A stretch of DNA of 64,000 nt from Lactobacillaceae bacterium UBA5807 (GCA_002418005.1 DIDF01000093.1:1-64000); one strand, 5' to 3'; shown: positions 51,933-61,842, numbered from the stretch's first letter. Notes: generated by a model from the sequence alone, not told the origin. Made by a program: numbers and translations.

Positions 51933-53555
51933 ATGAAATGGAATTCATTTGCTAAGCTCGGTGGGGTTGCTGCTTTTGCTGCACTTGTATTAGCAGGCTG
52001 TGGAAGTAGTAATTCTTTTAATGGTGGCAGCTCAAAGACTTTGAATTGGTCCATTAGTACTGAATTGCCTACGATGGATATTTCTAAGTCAACTGACCTT
52101 TATTCTGGTCAAACAATTAACGCAACTGGTGAAGGTCTTTTGAGATATACGGGGAACAGTAAAGTTGGTCCTGGTGTTGCTACTAGTTACAAGGTTTCTA
52201 ATGGTGGTAAGACTTGGACATTCAACTTGAGAAAGTCTCAATGGAGTAATGGGACCCCGGTTACTGCCAATGACTTTGTTTATTCATGGCAGAGAACTGT
52301 AACTCCAAAGACTGCTTCACAATACGCATACATATTTGCCAACATTCAAAATGCAGCTCAAATTTCTGCTGGCAAGATGGCGCCATCCAAGTTAGGAGTC
52401 AAGGCAAGTGGTAACAACAAGTTGGTTGTTAACTTGGTAAAGCCACAAAGTTACTTCAAGTACATGGTTGCAATGTCAACCTTCTTCCCTATGAACAAAG
52501 CTCAAGTTACTAAGGAAGGTTCTAAGTACGGAACTAACGATGCTAGTCTTCTTTCAAACGGCCCATACGTTTTGAAGAATTGGAACAGCACAAAGGATTC
52601 ATGGTACTTATCAAAGAATCCGAAGTATTGGAATGCTAAGAATGTTAAGTTGAGTAAGATCAACTTCACCGTTATTAAGGATCCATCAACTGCTTTGAAC
52701 AGTTATAACGGCAACAAGATTGATTACACTACATTAAATGGTGTTCAAGTAAAGCAATACAAGAACAAGCCAGGATTTGAGAACCATGCTGAAGCTTCAA
52801 CCTTCTATATGGTTATGAACCAAAAGAAGGATCCAATCTTCAAGAGTGCTGATGCCAGAAAGGCAATTTCATTGGCTATTGATAAGCATCATTTGGTAAA
52901 CACAGTTCTCGCTGATGGTTCACTCTTCCCTAAGGGATTTGTTGCCTCACAAATGATCACTAAGAATGGTACTGATTTTGCTGATGCTGCTTCTGTTCCG
53001 GAAGCTGTTTCATACAATATGAAACAAGCTAAAGCTCTCTGGGCTAAAGCTGAAAAAGCTACTGGTCAAAAGTCATTCAACTTCAATTATGTCGCTGATG
53101 ACACAACTACTTCAAAGAACATTTCTCAATATGTTCAAAATCAATTGGAACAATTGCCAGGTGTTAAGGTTAATAACCAGAACCTTCCATTTGCTAACAG
53201 ATTGAATCGTCAGACTAAAGGCCAATTTGATATCACTGTTGCCGGCTGGATTGCTGACTACCCAGATCCAAGTGACTTCCTTGATTTGATGACTTCAAAG
53301 AATTCATACAACTATGGTCATTGGAGTAATGCTCAATATGATGCTTTGGTTAAGAAGTCAGAATCTACTGATGCCAACAACGAAGCTGCTCGTTGGTCAG
53401 ATATGGTTCAAGCTGAAAAAGTATTGATGAAAGACCAAGGGGTTGTTCCTTTGTATCAACAAAGTCTTGCAACATTGACTCGTTCAAATGTTAAAGGGGT
53501 ATTGTTCATTCCAACTTCACCAGAAATTGATTGGACAAGCGCTTATATGAAGTAA
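51933..53555 (+). CDS. oppA: Oligopeptide ABC transporter substrate-binding lipoprotein
   Basis: A 540-residue lipoprotein that captures peptides outside the cell. The lipobox LVLAGC follows a signal peptide. Family 5 binding-protein phrases are NGTPVTANDFVYSWQRTVTPKTAS, LSNGPYVLKNWNSTKDS and DARKAISLAIDKHHLV. The start ATG 51933 fits GGGAG; an ATG at 51927 is too close to the ribosome binding site. Lysine is mostly AAG and Asn mostly AAC, unlike many neighbours, which points to high expression. It is first in oppABCDF, with a weak hairpin after it. Confidence 0.92.
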   Translation: MKWNSFAKLGGVAAFAALVLAGCGSSNSFNGGSSKTLNWSISTELPTMDISKSTDLYSGQTINATGEGLLRYTGNSKVGPGVATSYKVSNGGKTWTFNLRKSQWSNGTPVTANDFVYSWQRTVTPKTASQYAYIFANIQNAAQISAGKMAPSKLGVKASGNNKLVVNLVKPQSYFKYMVAMSTFFPMNKAQVTKEGSKYGTNDASLLSNGPYVLKNWNSTKDSWYLSKNPKYWNAKNVKLSKINFTVIKDPSTALNSYNGNKIDYTTLNGVQVKQYKNKPGFENHAEASTFYMVMNQKKDPIFKSADARKAISLAIDKHHLVNTVLADGSLFPKGFVASQMITKNGTDFADAASVPEAVSYNMKQAKALWAKAEKATGQKSFNFNYVADDTTTSKNISQYVQNQLEQLPGVKVNNQNLPFANRLNRQTKGQFDITVAGWIADYPDPSDFLDLMTSKNSYNYGHWSNAQYDALVKKSESTDANNEAARWSDMVQAEKVLMKDQGVVPLYQQSLATLTRSNVKGVLFIPTSPEIDWTSAYMK

Positions 53556-53582
53556 AGCTAACTAAATAGTTAGAAAAACAAT

Positions 53583-53609
53583 GAGACTGGTTAAATGTCC
53601 AGTCTCTTT
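53583..53609 (+). terminator. Weak intrinsic terminator between oppA and oppB
   Basis: GAGACTGG (53583-53590) and CCAGTCTC (53599-53606) with a short T run. It probably allows partial read-through, giving more oppA than oppBCDF transcript. Confidence 0.6.
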
Positions 53610-53661
53610 GTGATTAGAATCATCTTTTAAAATAAACAGGTTTTAGAAATGAGGAACTCAT

Positions 53662-54588
53662 ATGGTTAAGTATCTGGCAAAAAGAATCTTTTACATCATC
53701 TTGACTCTTTTTATCGTTGCGACAGTTACCTTCTTCCTGATGAAGATTATGCCAGGGACACCTTTTGCTAACCAACAAAAATTGCCGCCGGCTCAACAAG
53801 CTCAACTCGCTGCCCAATATGGATTAAATAAGCCTGTTTGGGAGCAGTATTTGCTTTATCTTGTCGGGTTATTACACGGAAACTTTGGAGTTTCCTATCA
53901 ATTTAGTAATCAACCGGTTTCCTACCTGATTGGCAGTCGTATTTGGGTTTCAATTCAACTTGGTGCCGAAGCAATGGTGGTTGGAGTCTTGCTTGGACTG
54001 ATCATCGGGGCTATTGGTGCCATTCGTGCCGGTAGTTGGGTTGATACCTCAGCTACAATTGTTTCAATTTTGGGGGTTTCAATTCCGTCATTTGTTTTGG
54101 CGGTATTGCTTCAGGTATACATTGGCCTGGATACTAGAATTCTTCCAATTGCCGGTTGGGGTGGATTTGAATATACCATTTTGCCAATGTTGGCATTGGC
54201 TGCTCAGCCGTTAGCAGAAACTGCGAGGTTTATGCGAACGGAAATGGTGGATGTTTTAAACTCTGATTATATTGAATTAGCTAAGGCTAAAGGCTTGAGT
54301 AAATATGGGGTTATTTATCACCATGCTTTGCGAAATAGTCTAATTCCAATTGTTACTATTGTTGGGCCTTTGGCTGTTAATATCATGACTGGTTCAATGG
54401 TTGTTGAAAACATTTTCTCAATTCCTGGAATTGGGGATCAATTTGTTAAGTCAATTATGACCAACGACTATCCAACTATCATGGGATTGACTATCGTCTA
54501 TTGTTTGATGCTTTGTGTGGTTCTTTTAATCACTGATATTTTATATGGCATCATTGATCCACGAATTCGAATCACAGATTCTAAGTAG
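53662..54588 (+). CDS. oppB: Oligopeptide ABC transporter permease
   Basis: A 308-residue permease with six helices. VKYLAKRIFYIILTLFIVATVTFFLMKIMPGTPF is the typical OppB start, and the EAA loop reads DYIELAKAKGLSKYGVIYHHALRNSLIPIVT. Tm segments and the C-terminal IIDPRIRI also fit. AGGAA precedes the ATG. It follows oppA after a weak hairpin and forms the pore with OppC. Confidence 0.92.
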   Translation: MVKYLAKRIFYIILTLFIVATVTFFLMKIMPGTPFANQQKLPPAQQAQLAAQYGLNKPVWEQYLLYLVGLLHGNFGVSYQFSNQPVSYLIGSRIWVSIQLGAEAMVVGVLLGLIIGAIGAIRAGSWVDTSATIVSILGVSIPSFVLAVLLQVYIGLDTRILPIAGWGGFEYTILPMLALAAQPLAETARFMRTEMVDVLNSDYIELAKAKGLSKYGVIYHHALRNSLIPIVTIVGPLAVNIMTGSMVVENIFSIPGIGDQFVKSIMTNDYPTIMGLTIVYCLMLCVVLLITDILYGIIDPRIRITDSK

Positions 54589-54601
54589 GAGGGAATATTA
54601 A

Positions 54602-55633
54602 ATGGCTGATAATTCAAAACAATTTTCTGCCGATGATTTTGATCTTTTAAATCAAAATGACCGTTCAAAATTGGATGATGAAAAAATCGCAGCACCATCA
54701 TTAACCTTCTTACAGGATTCTTGGCGCCGTTTAAGAAAAAACAAGGCAGCAATGATTGCCTTGGTTTTACTAGTAATTTTGTTTGTTCTATCTTTCGGTT
54801 CAGGTCTGTTACCACTAAGCCCGTATAATTATCAATATAGTAATTACACTAATTTGCCACCCAAAATTCCTGGTATCGATATCAATGGTTTTAATGGAAC
54901 CATTATGCAAGGTGGAGTCAGAGTTAATGCCTATGTTCAAAACCATGTTCCAAGTAACGTATACTTCTTGCTTGGGACAGATGGTCTTGGTCGAGATCTT
55001 TTTGCGCGGATCCTTTATGGAACCAGAATTTCATTAACTATTGCCGTGGTTGCTAGTTTCTTTGACTTGGCTTTCGGAGTTGTTTATGGAATTATTTCTG
55101 GCTGGATTGGCGGGAGAACCGACACGATTATGCAGCGGATTATTGAAATTCTGTTATCAATTCCTAATTTGGTTGTTATGATTTTGTTCCTGGTTGTTTT
55201 AAAACCTGGACTTCTTCCAATTATTTTGGCTATCGCTTTGACTAGTTGGATCAACATGGCTCGTCTTGTTCGTGCTGAAACTTTGGAATTAAAGGAACAG
55301 GAGTTTGTTTTGGCTGCTAGGACATTAGGCGAAAGTTCTTTCAAAATTGCCTTCAAGCATCTTTTACCTAATTTAAGTAGTATTATCATTATTAATTTGA
55401 TGTTCACTATCCCAGGGGCTATTTTCTTCGAAGCCTTTCTTGCCTGGATTGGTATTGGTGTTCCTTCGCCGGCCGCTTCACTTGGTACTTTAATTTCTGA
55501 TGGCCAAAAGAACTTTCAGTTCTTACCGTATCAAATGTGGTATCCAGCTCTGGTTTTGGTTATCATCATGTTGGCATTTAATATCTTGGGTGATGGGCTG
55601 CGGGATGCCTTTGATCCAAGGAGTAGAAGGTAG
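54602..55633 (+). CDS. oppC: Oligopeptide ABC transporter permease
   Basis: A 343-residue permease. It has an acidic cytoplasmic N-terminus, then SWRRLRKNKAAMIALVLLVILFVLSF, the large extracellular loop (residues about 70-120) containing FLLGTDGLGRDLFARILYG, and the EAA loop EQEFVLAARTLGESSFKIAFKHLLPN. The C-terminus is DGLRDAFDPRSRR. GGAGGG precedes the ATG. Partner of OppB. Confidence 0.92.
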   Translation: MADNSKQFSADDFDLLNQNDRSKLDDEKIAAPSLTFLQDSWRRLRKNKAAMIALVLLVILFVLSFGSGLLPLSPYNYQYSNYTNLPPKIPGIDINGFNGTIMQGGVRVNAYVQNHVPSNVYFLLGTDGLGRDLFARILYGTRISLTIAVVASFFDLAFGVVYGIISGWIGGRTDTIMQRIIEILLSIPNLVVMILFLVVLKPGLLPIILAIALTSWINMARLVRAETLELKEQEFVLAARTLGESSFKIAFKHLLPNLSSIIIINLMFTIPGAIFFEAFLAWIGIGVPSPAASLGTLISDGQKNFQFLPYQMWYPALVLVIIMLAFNILGDGLRDAFDPRSRR

Positions 55634-55644
55634 GTGATTTTAAG

Positions 55645-56742
55645 ATGGAAAATAAAGATGATGTTTTGGAAGTTAGAAATCTTAAAATCAACTTCAAGAC
55701 GTATGCTGGTGATGTTAAGGCAATCAGAGATGTAAGCTTTGACCTTAAAAAAGGTGAAACTTTGGCAATAGTTGGTGAATCCGGTTCTGGTAAAACTGTT
55801 ACCACCCGAAGTATTATGGGCTTACTCGCCAATAATGCTGTTGTCGCTGGTGGCAAAATTGAATTTCATGATCAAAACTTGCTTAAACTTGGTCGAAAAC
55901 AAATGGATGGTATTCGTGGCCGAGATATTGCTGAAATTTTTCAAGATCCAATGACTTCACTTGACCCGACTATGAAGATTTGTCGCCAGATTGCTGAACC
56001 TTTAATCATTCATAAAGGAATGAAAAGGGAAAAAGCAATGGCTCAGGCTTTGGAAATGATGAAACTGGTTGGAATTGAAGACGCTGAGCATCGAATTAAC
56101 AACTATCCTCACCAATTTTCCGGTGGGATGAGACAACGAATTGTTATTGCGATTGCTTTGGTTAATCGACCTGAAATTTTAATTGCTGATGAACCAACAA
56201 CTGCCTTGGATGTGACTATTCAGGCTCAAATCCTTCGTTTAATGAAAGAACTTCAGGAAAAGATCAATACTTCGATTATTTTCATTACTCATGATTTAGG
56301 TGTTGTTGCTGGAATGGCTGATAGAGTTGCTGTTATGTATGCTGGCAAGATTGTCGAGTATGGAACAGTTGACGAAATTTTCTATAATCCTAAACATCCT
56401 TATACTTGGGGTTTGTTAAGCTCAATGCCAACTCTAGATACTAAAAGTGAGACATTGCCTTCAATTCCAGGAACACCGCCTGATCTTTTGGATCCGCCAA
56501 AAGGTGATGCTTTTGCGGCAAGAAATAAGTATGCTTTGAAGATTGATACTGAAAAGCAACCACCATTCTTTAAAGTCTCACCAACTCATTATGCAGCTAC
56601 TTGGCTGCTTGATCCTAAAGCGCCAAAAGTAACTCCACCAGAACAAATTATTGAGCGTCAAAAGCACTTTGCGCAATTGACAAAGAAAACTCAAAAGCAA
56701 AATCTTAATAAGCACATCAACGAACAGGAGGAGCAATTGTAA
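55645..56742 (+). CDS. oppD: Oligopeptide ABC transporter ATP-binding protein
   Basis: A 365-residue ATPase: Walker A GESGSGKTV, Q-loop EIFQDPMTSLDPT, signature FSGGMRQR, Walker B LIADEPTTALD, switch ITHDLGVVAGM. After the ABC comes the peptide-transporter C-terminal domain (TLPSIPGTPPDLLDPPKGDAF), although the usual iron-sulfur-type Cys cluster is not evident. AGGTGAT precedes the ATG. Its stop overlaps oppF as TAATG. Confidence 0.92.
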   Translation: MENKDDVLEVRNLKINFKTYAGDVKAIRDVSFDLKKGETLAIVGESGSGKTVTTRSIMGLLANNAVVAGGKIEFHDQNLLKLGRKQMDGIRGRDIAEIFQDPMTSLDPTMKICRQIAEPLIIHKGMKREKAMAQALEMMKLVGIEDAEHRINNYPHQFSGGMRQRIVIAIALVNRPEILIADEPTTALDVTIQAQILRLMKELQEKINTSIIFITHDLGVVAGMADRVAVMYAGKIVEYGTVDEIFYNPKHPYTWGLLSSMPTLDTKSETLPSIPGTPPDLLDPPKGDAFAARNKYALKIDTEKQPPFFKVSPTHYAATWLLDPKAPKVTPPEQIIERQKHFAQLTKKTQKQNLNKHINEQEEQL

Positions 56743-57707
56743 TGGATTATTCAAAAGCAAAGAAAATTTTGCAGGTTAGCCATTTGAAACAATATTTCAA
56801 TATTGGTAAAGCCAACGAAGTTCATGCGGTTGACGATATCAGTTTTGATGTGTATGAGGGAGAAACTTTTGGTTTGGTTGGTGAGTCTGGTTCTGGGAAA
56901 ACTACCACTGGTCGCGCAATTATTGGTTTGTATAAACCAACTGCTGGAAAAGTAGTTTTTAAAGGCCAAGATGTTGCCAAACTTAAATCCAAAGAAGATA
57001 AACAAAAGTTTCACCGTGATATGCAGATGATCTTTCAGGATCCATATGCTTCTTTAAATCCACGGATGAAAGTTAAAGATATTGTTGCTGAAGGAATCGA
57101 TATTAATCATTTAGCCAAAGATGATGCTGACCGATCAAAACAGGTAGAAGATTTGCTTGAAACTGTTGGTTTGAATAAAGATCACTCCAGTCGTTATCCC
57201 CATGAGTTTTCTGGTGGCCAGCGGCAAAGAATTGGCATCGCTAGAGCTTTAGCAGTTCAACCCGAATTTATTATTTGTGATGAACCAATTTCAGCCCTTG
57301 ACGTTTCAATTCAAGCCCAGGTTGTTAATCTTCTTAAGGAACTTCAACGAGATAAACATTTGACCTATCTGTTTATTGCCCATGATCTTTCAATGGTTAA
57401 GTACATTTCTGATCGAATTGGAGTCATGCATTATGGCCGATTACTCGAAATTGCTTCTTCAGACGATATTTATGAGCATCCTTTGCACGATTACACTAGA
57501 AGCTTACTTTCTGCTATTCCAGTTCCTGATCCCGAGTATGAGAGAAGCAGAGTTCAGCTTGATTATGACTCTGCTCCTGAGTTTGACGGAAAAGAACGGC
57601 ATATTGTTGAAATTGTCCCTCATCATTACGTTTATGCGAGTGAAGATGAGATACCAAAGTATAAAAAAAGGGCTGAAGAATTTGCTAACAAAGCTTCAGC
57701 TAAATAA
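56742..57707 (+). CDS. oppF: Oligopeptide ABC transporter ATP-binding protein
   Basis: A 321-residue ATPase with Walker A GESGSGKTT, Q-loop MIFQDPYASLNPRM, signature FSGGQRQRIG, Walker B FIICDEPISALD and switch IAHDLSMVKYI. The C-terminal part has ARSLLSAIPVPDPE-like sequence (TRSLLSAIPVPDPEYE). The start overlaps the oppD stop (TAATG); AGGAGGAG lies in the oppD end. It is the last gene of the opp operon. Confidence 0.92.
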   Translation: MDYSKAKKILQVSHLKQYFNIGKANEVHAVDDISFDVYEGETFGLVGESGSGKTTTGRAIIGLYKPTAGKVVFKGQDVAKLKSKEDKQKFHRDMQMIFQDPYASLNPRMKVKDIVAEGIDINHLAKDDADRSKQVEDLLETVGLNKDHSSRYPHEFSGGQRQRIGIARALAVQPEFIICDEPISALDVSIQAQVVNLLKELQRDKHLTYLFIAHDLSMVKYISDRIGVMHYGRLLEIASSDDIYEHPLHDYTRSLLSAIPVPDPEYERSRVQLDYDSAPEFDGKERHIVEIVPHHYVYASEDEIPKYKKRAEEFANKASAK

Positions 57708-57714
57708 GTAAAAT

Positions 57715-57757
57715 AAATGAGGTCTTAACAAAGTTTTCTTTGTTAAGACCTCATTTT
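57715..57757. terminator. Bidirectional intrinsic terminator after oppF
   Basis: AAATGAGGTCTTAACAAAG (57715-57733) and CTTTGTTAAGACCTCATTT (57738-57756) form a 19-bp perfect stem with loop TTTT, between converging genes. Confidence 0.92.
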
Positions 57758-57764
57758 ACTTCTT

Positions 57765-58421
57765 CTATAAATCAGTTCCTACGTTGTTATAGTATTGAAT
57801 GGTGTATTTACCATCATCATAATTCAAACGGGTGACAGAGCCATTTTTTGTTGATACATCGATTGGAATGTCACTCCACTTGCTGACAACATTTCTGATT
57901 AAAGTTCCATGAGTGGCGATGAGGATGTTTCCACCATTGGAGGCTCTGGCGATTACTTCGTCGATTCCTAATTGAAGTCGTTTCCAAAGCTTTTCACTAG
58001 TTTCTGCATCTTGATAAGGATCAGCCGCGGCGATGATGTCTTCGGCTTTTTCAATTCCATAAACTTCAATCATTTCGTGAAAAGAACCTTGTCCTCTGGG
58101 CCCAGCAATGATATGCCAAGTTTTAACATCATCTTCGCCTTCCCAGTATCCAAAGTTTAGTTCCCTGAACGCTTTTTTAGGTTTTACTTCTTTTGCCTTA
58201 GAATTAGAATTTAGTTTTAAAATTGTATTTCCTGTATCAATTGCCCTTTGAAGATCGCTACTATAAGCTGCGTCAAACTTGATTGAACGTAATCGATTAC
58301 CAGCGTCTTTGGCATCTTGAATTCCCTTTTCTGTGAGTGGAGAATCAATTACCCCCTGAATTCGGTGATACTTGTTAAGATAAGTTTGACCGTGGCGAAC
58401 AAAGAAAAGCGAAATTGTCAT
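57765..58421 (-). CDS. Histidine phosphatase family protein
   Basis: A 218-residue phosphatase. The catalytic FFVRHGQTYLNKYHRIQG (RHG) and a second His in LIATHGTLIRN match the phosphoglycerate mutase-like family. The Glu of the active site lies in ELNFGYWEGED. Members include broad-specificity phosphatases and cofactor-dependent mutases; the substrate here is unknown. Only the single domain is present. GGAGG precedes the ATG. Confidence 0.88.
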   Translation of the reverse strand: MTISLFFVRHGQTYLNKYHRIQGVIDSPLTEKGIQDAKDAGNRLRSIKFDAAYSSDLQRAIDTGNTILKLNSNSKAKEVKPKKAFRELNFGYWEGEDDVKTWHIIAGPRGQGSFHEMIEVYGIEKAEDIIAAADPYQDAETSEKLWKRLQLGIDEVIARASNGGNILIATHGTLIRNVVSKWSDIPIDVSTKNGSVTRLNYDDGKYTIQYYNNVGTDL

Positions 58422-58547
58422 AAAGATCCTCCTAAGTATACAAATGAATTAATATCACCAACATTATATCATAATCAGTGTGTTTTCTAGGTTATACCAA
58501 TTGATTCCTTCTAGTTCATTTTTTCATTCCCAGAGAGGAAGCTTCTT

Positions 58548-58576
58548 TTGAAAAGCAAAGGGTTTTATGGTAAACT
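58548..58576 (+). promoter_or_regulatory. Promoter of the helD-corA unit
   Basis: TTGAAA (58548-58553) and TAAACT (58571-58576) with a 17-base spacer, 30 bases before the helD start. Confidence 0.6.
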
Positions 58577-58606
58577 GTTTAGTCAAGTTACAGGGGGGCT
58601 TATAAT

Positions 58607-60922
58607 ATGTCAGACAATATCAAAGCGCAGGAACAGCGGCATTTGGACGAAGTTATTGATAAAGTAAAAATATCTGAAAAAGATATGAAACAAAAGATTG
58701 CTTCGACTAAACGTGACGTAAAAGAGATAAACGAAAACTTCTCCAATGACGTTAAAATCAAAACTTCAACATACAGTGGCATGATGGATACTGCTTTGTC
58801 AATTAGACAGCAACAGCAAATGCTTTCTGAACGTGAAAATCGTCAAGAGTATGCAGCAAGACAGTTAGGGACACTCCAAAAACTGGAGAAGAACCCTTAT
58901 TTTGCTAGGATTGATTTTCGTGAAGGTAACGAAAAAAATGACGAGACCATATATATTGGTATGGCTTCATTCACTGATAAGCCTGATCATTATCTGATTT
59001 ATGATTGGCGAGCCCCTATCTCAAGTATTTATTATAATGGTGGGATTGGCGACGTTTCTTACCAAACTCCTGATGGCGAGCAAACGGTCAATGTTAAGTT
59101 GAAACGTCAATTTCAAATTGAAAACGGCAAAATTAAGACCGTTTTTGACACTGAAGAAGTAGTTGGCGATCAGATGCTTCTTGATGCCCTCTCAAATCGT
59201 TCTGATACGAAGATGAAGAGCATCGTTACTACTATTCAAAAAGAACAAAATAAGATAATCAGAGATGCTAGTTCAGAATTGTTGTTTGTTCAAGGAGCTG
59301 CTGGGTCTGGGAAAACCGCCGCAGTGCTTCAGCGAGTGGCTTATTTACTTTATCAGTACAGAGGTAATTTGAACTCAGGTCAAATTATTTTGTTTTCTCC
59401 TAACCAATTATTTAACGACTATATTAATCAAGTTCTCCCAGAACTCGGTGAACAAAATATGATTCAAATGACCTTTTATCAATATAGTTCTCATCGTTTG
59501 CCTCAAATTCAGGTGGAAACTTTAGCCCAAAGATTTGATGAGCAGTTTGATAGTAAAAATAAAGGTATTGATGATTTGAAGGGTAGTTTGGATTACTTTA
59601 AGGCAGTTAGCGCTTATGCCAATCACTTGAATAAAGAAGACATGCGCTTTAGAAATCTCATGTTCAACGGTAAAGTCTTTATTGATCGCGATAAAATAAG
59701 GGATATTTATTATTCCTTTAATGAAAACTACAACTTAAGGAATCGTTTGGATGCTACAAAAGAACAGCTAATTAAGATTTTGAATCGGAAAATCAGTGCT
59801 GAAATGCGAAAGAAATGGGTTGAAGAAGCAGTTCAAGACCTTAGCCGTGAAGAAATTCAGGCAATTCACGCTAACAGTGATGAAGATATTGAAAATGCTG
59901 ACAAAGAGTTTAAGATATTGGCGCGAGCAATCGTTGTTAAGGCCTTCAGTAAGGTTCATCGTCAAATTATCCGTAATCATTTCTTAAGTATTAATAATCA
60001 GTTTATTCATATGCTGAGAAGTATTCCTCAAATTATTGATTTTAAAAAACGGGGGATTGATCAAAATCAATGGGATGATTCTATTGAAGAAACGATTGAT
60101 CATCTAAAAGAAAGCAAAATGTCACTTTCAGATACCTCTGCATATCTTTATCTTTATGATAATATGACTGGTAAATGGGGTGAAAAGGACATTCGTTACC
60201 TATTTATTGATGAAGTTCAAGATTACACCGCATTCCAGTTAGCATTTTTGAAGTTTAGTTTCCCACGGGCCAGATTCACATTACTTGGCGATCTTAATCA
60301 GGCAATCTTTACTCATGAGAACAGTAACCGACTTTTGGGCGAACTCTCAACGATGTTTGATAAAGATAAAACTAAAGTTGTTCAATTAAAGAAGTCTTAC
60401 CGTTCGACTTTGCCAATCACTGAATTTACAAAGCATATGCCTACCAATGGTGAGGCAATCGAGTCATTTAATCGTCCGGGAGAATTACCAGAAATCTTTA
60501 TCGAGAAGGATCAAAAGGATGCAGTGGCCCAAGTTAAAAAGCAAGCTGAATCTAATTTGGCAGACCATGAAACAACTGCGATTATTGGTAAAACTTTAGC
60601 AGAGTGTGAACAGTTAACTGACGATTTAAAGAACTTAGGCGTAAAGGCTACTTTCATTCGAACTGAAAACCAACGTTTGGTAAACGGAATTATTGTTGTC
60701 CCGTCCTTTCTTGCGAAGGGATTGGAATTTGACAGTATAATTATGTGGGATGCTTCTAAAAAGAATTATGGCGATGAATCTGACCGTAAGTTGGTATATA
60801 CAATTTGTACTCGGGCCATGCATCGCCTCACAATTGTTTCAGATGGTGAACTTTCACCAATATTTGATTCTATTCCCAAATCAGAATATAAAATTAATCA
60901 AGCGCAGGGGCAAAAAGAATGA
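58607..60922 (+). CDS. helD: HelD-like UvrD-type helicase (RNA polymerase recycling factor)
   Basis: A 771-residue superfamily 1 protein. The N-terminal 100 residues are a charged coiled coil (DIKAQEQRHLDEVIDKVKIS...). Then come Walker A VQGAAGSGKTAAV (near residue 230), Walker B IRYLFIDEVQDY, and later LLGDLNQAIF, LKKSYRST and VPSFLAKGLEFDSII. The long N-terminal coil and large insert fit HelD, which frees RNA polymerase from stalled complexes in Firmicutes, rather than UvrD itself. AGGGGGG precedes the ATG. The stop overlaps the corA start by 4 bases. Confidence 0.88.
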   Translation: MSDNIKAQEQRHLDEVIDKVKISEKDMKQKIASTKRDVKEINENFSNDVKIKTSTYSGMMDTALSIRQQQQMLSERENRQEYAARQLGTLQKLEKNPYFARIDFREGNEKNDETIYIGMASFTDKPDHYLIYDWRAPISSIYYNGGIGDVSYQTPDGEQTVNVKLKRQFQIENGKIKTVFDTEEVVGDQMLLDALSNRSDTKMKSIVTTIQKEQNKIIRDASSELLFVQGAAGSGKTAAVLQRVAYLLYQYRGNLNSGQIILFSPNQLFNDYINQVLPELGEQNMIQMTFYQYSSHRLPQIQVETLAQRFDEQFDSKNKGIDDLKGSLDYFKAVSAYANHLNKEDMRFRNLMFNGKVFIDRDKIRDIYYSFNENYNLRNRLDATKEQLIKILNRKISAEMRKKWVEEAVQDLSREEIQAIHANSDEDIENADKEFKILARAIVVKAFSKVHRQIIRNHFLSINNQFIHMLRSIPQIIDFKKRGIDQNQWDDSIEETIDHLKESKMSLSDTSAYLYLYDNMTGKWGEKDIRYLFIDEVQDYTAFQLAFLKFSFPRARFTLLGDLNQAIFTHENSNRLLGELSTMFDKDKTKVVQLKKSYRSTLPITEFTKHMPTNGEAIESFNRPGELPEIFIEKDQKDAVAQVKKQAESNLADHETTAIIGKTLAECEQLTDDLKNLGVKATFIRTENQRLVNGIIVVPSFLAKGLEFDSIIMWDASKKNYGDESDRKLVYTICTRAMHRLTIVSDGELSPIFDSIPKSEYKINQAQGQKE

Positions 60923-61829
60923 TTCAAACTGAAAAATTATCTGACAACTGTGTTCTTACCGACGTTTCTGATCCTTCTGAAGAAGATATTCACCATTTAA
61001 AACAAGAATTTGGGATTACAGACGAAATTCTTGAGTATGCTTACGATATTGATGAAAGTCCCCGGACTGAGTATAACGAAGACGTGGATATGCGGATGGT
61101 TATTTTTGATACTATTATTGATAAAAAAAGAGCCAATGTGATTCGCGATCCCACAAGGCCGGCGACCTTTTTGTTTGATGACAAAAATTTGATCGTATTT
61201 TCGGCAAAACAGACTCATTTTGTAATTGATATGTTGATGAATACAAAAAACGGCCAATTAAATCAACAGCTCAGCCATTAGACGTTGTGTTGCAGGTCAC
61301 TTACGCGTTATCCCAAACCTATTTTACAGTTATTCATCAAATTGATCGTACTCGCCAGCGACTACAAAATATTTTATCGCAGCGGGTTAAAAAACGTGAG
61401 GTAATTCAGTTAATGGGTCTTCAAACCCAGTTAGTTTATTTCTTGACATCGCTAAATTCAAATTCAAGCATTATGGCTGATCTGCAACATAGCAAGGATC
61501 CCAACATTACAGAATCTCAAAAAGAAGCTATCGAAGATAATCAAATTGAATTAAAGCAGGGTTTGGAAATGGCTGACATGGCTAGTGAAGTGATTTCACA
61601 TGTCTCAGATTCTTATAAGAGTGTAATGGATATTGAGCTAAATGATACAATGAAAATCCTGACGATTTTCTCAATTATTTTGGCCTTCCCAAATATTGTT
61701 TTTGCATTCTTTGGCCAAAACCTGCAGTTGCCCTGGATTAAATATGGCTGGACAATGTCAATGTGGGTTTCTGTACTTCTGTGCTTAGTTTCTGGCGTAT
61801 TCTTATGGCTTTATGAACGTCGAAAATAA
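60919..61829 (+). pseudogene. corA: CorA-family divalent-cation transporter, split by a frameshift
   Basis: Two frames of 120 and 180 residues make one CorA-like protein of about 300. The first has the cytoplasmic start (TDVSDPSEEDIHHLKQEFG) and ends ...NQQLSH-stop. The second resumes with LQVTYALSQTYF and carries two C-terminal membrane helices, with the loop FFGQNLQLPW between them. CorA normally has GMN there; here it reads GQN. One added C at AGCCATTAG (61273-61281) restores SPLDVV. The start overlaps the helD stop by four bases. It may be a pseudogene or a missed base. Confidence 0.8.
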
Positions 61830-61842
61830 TTGGAGAAAATTG

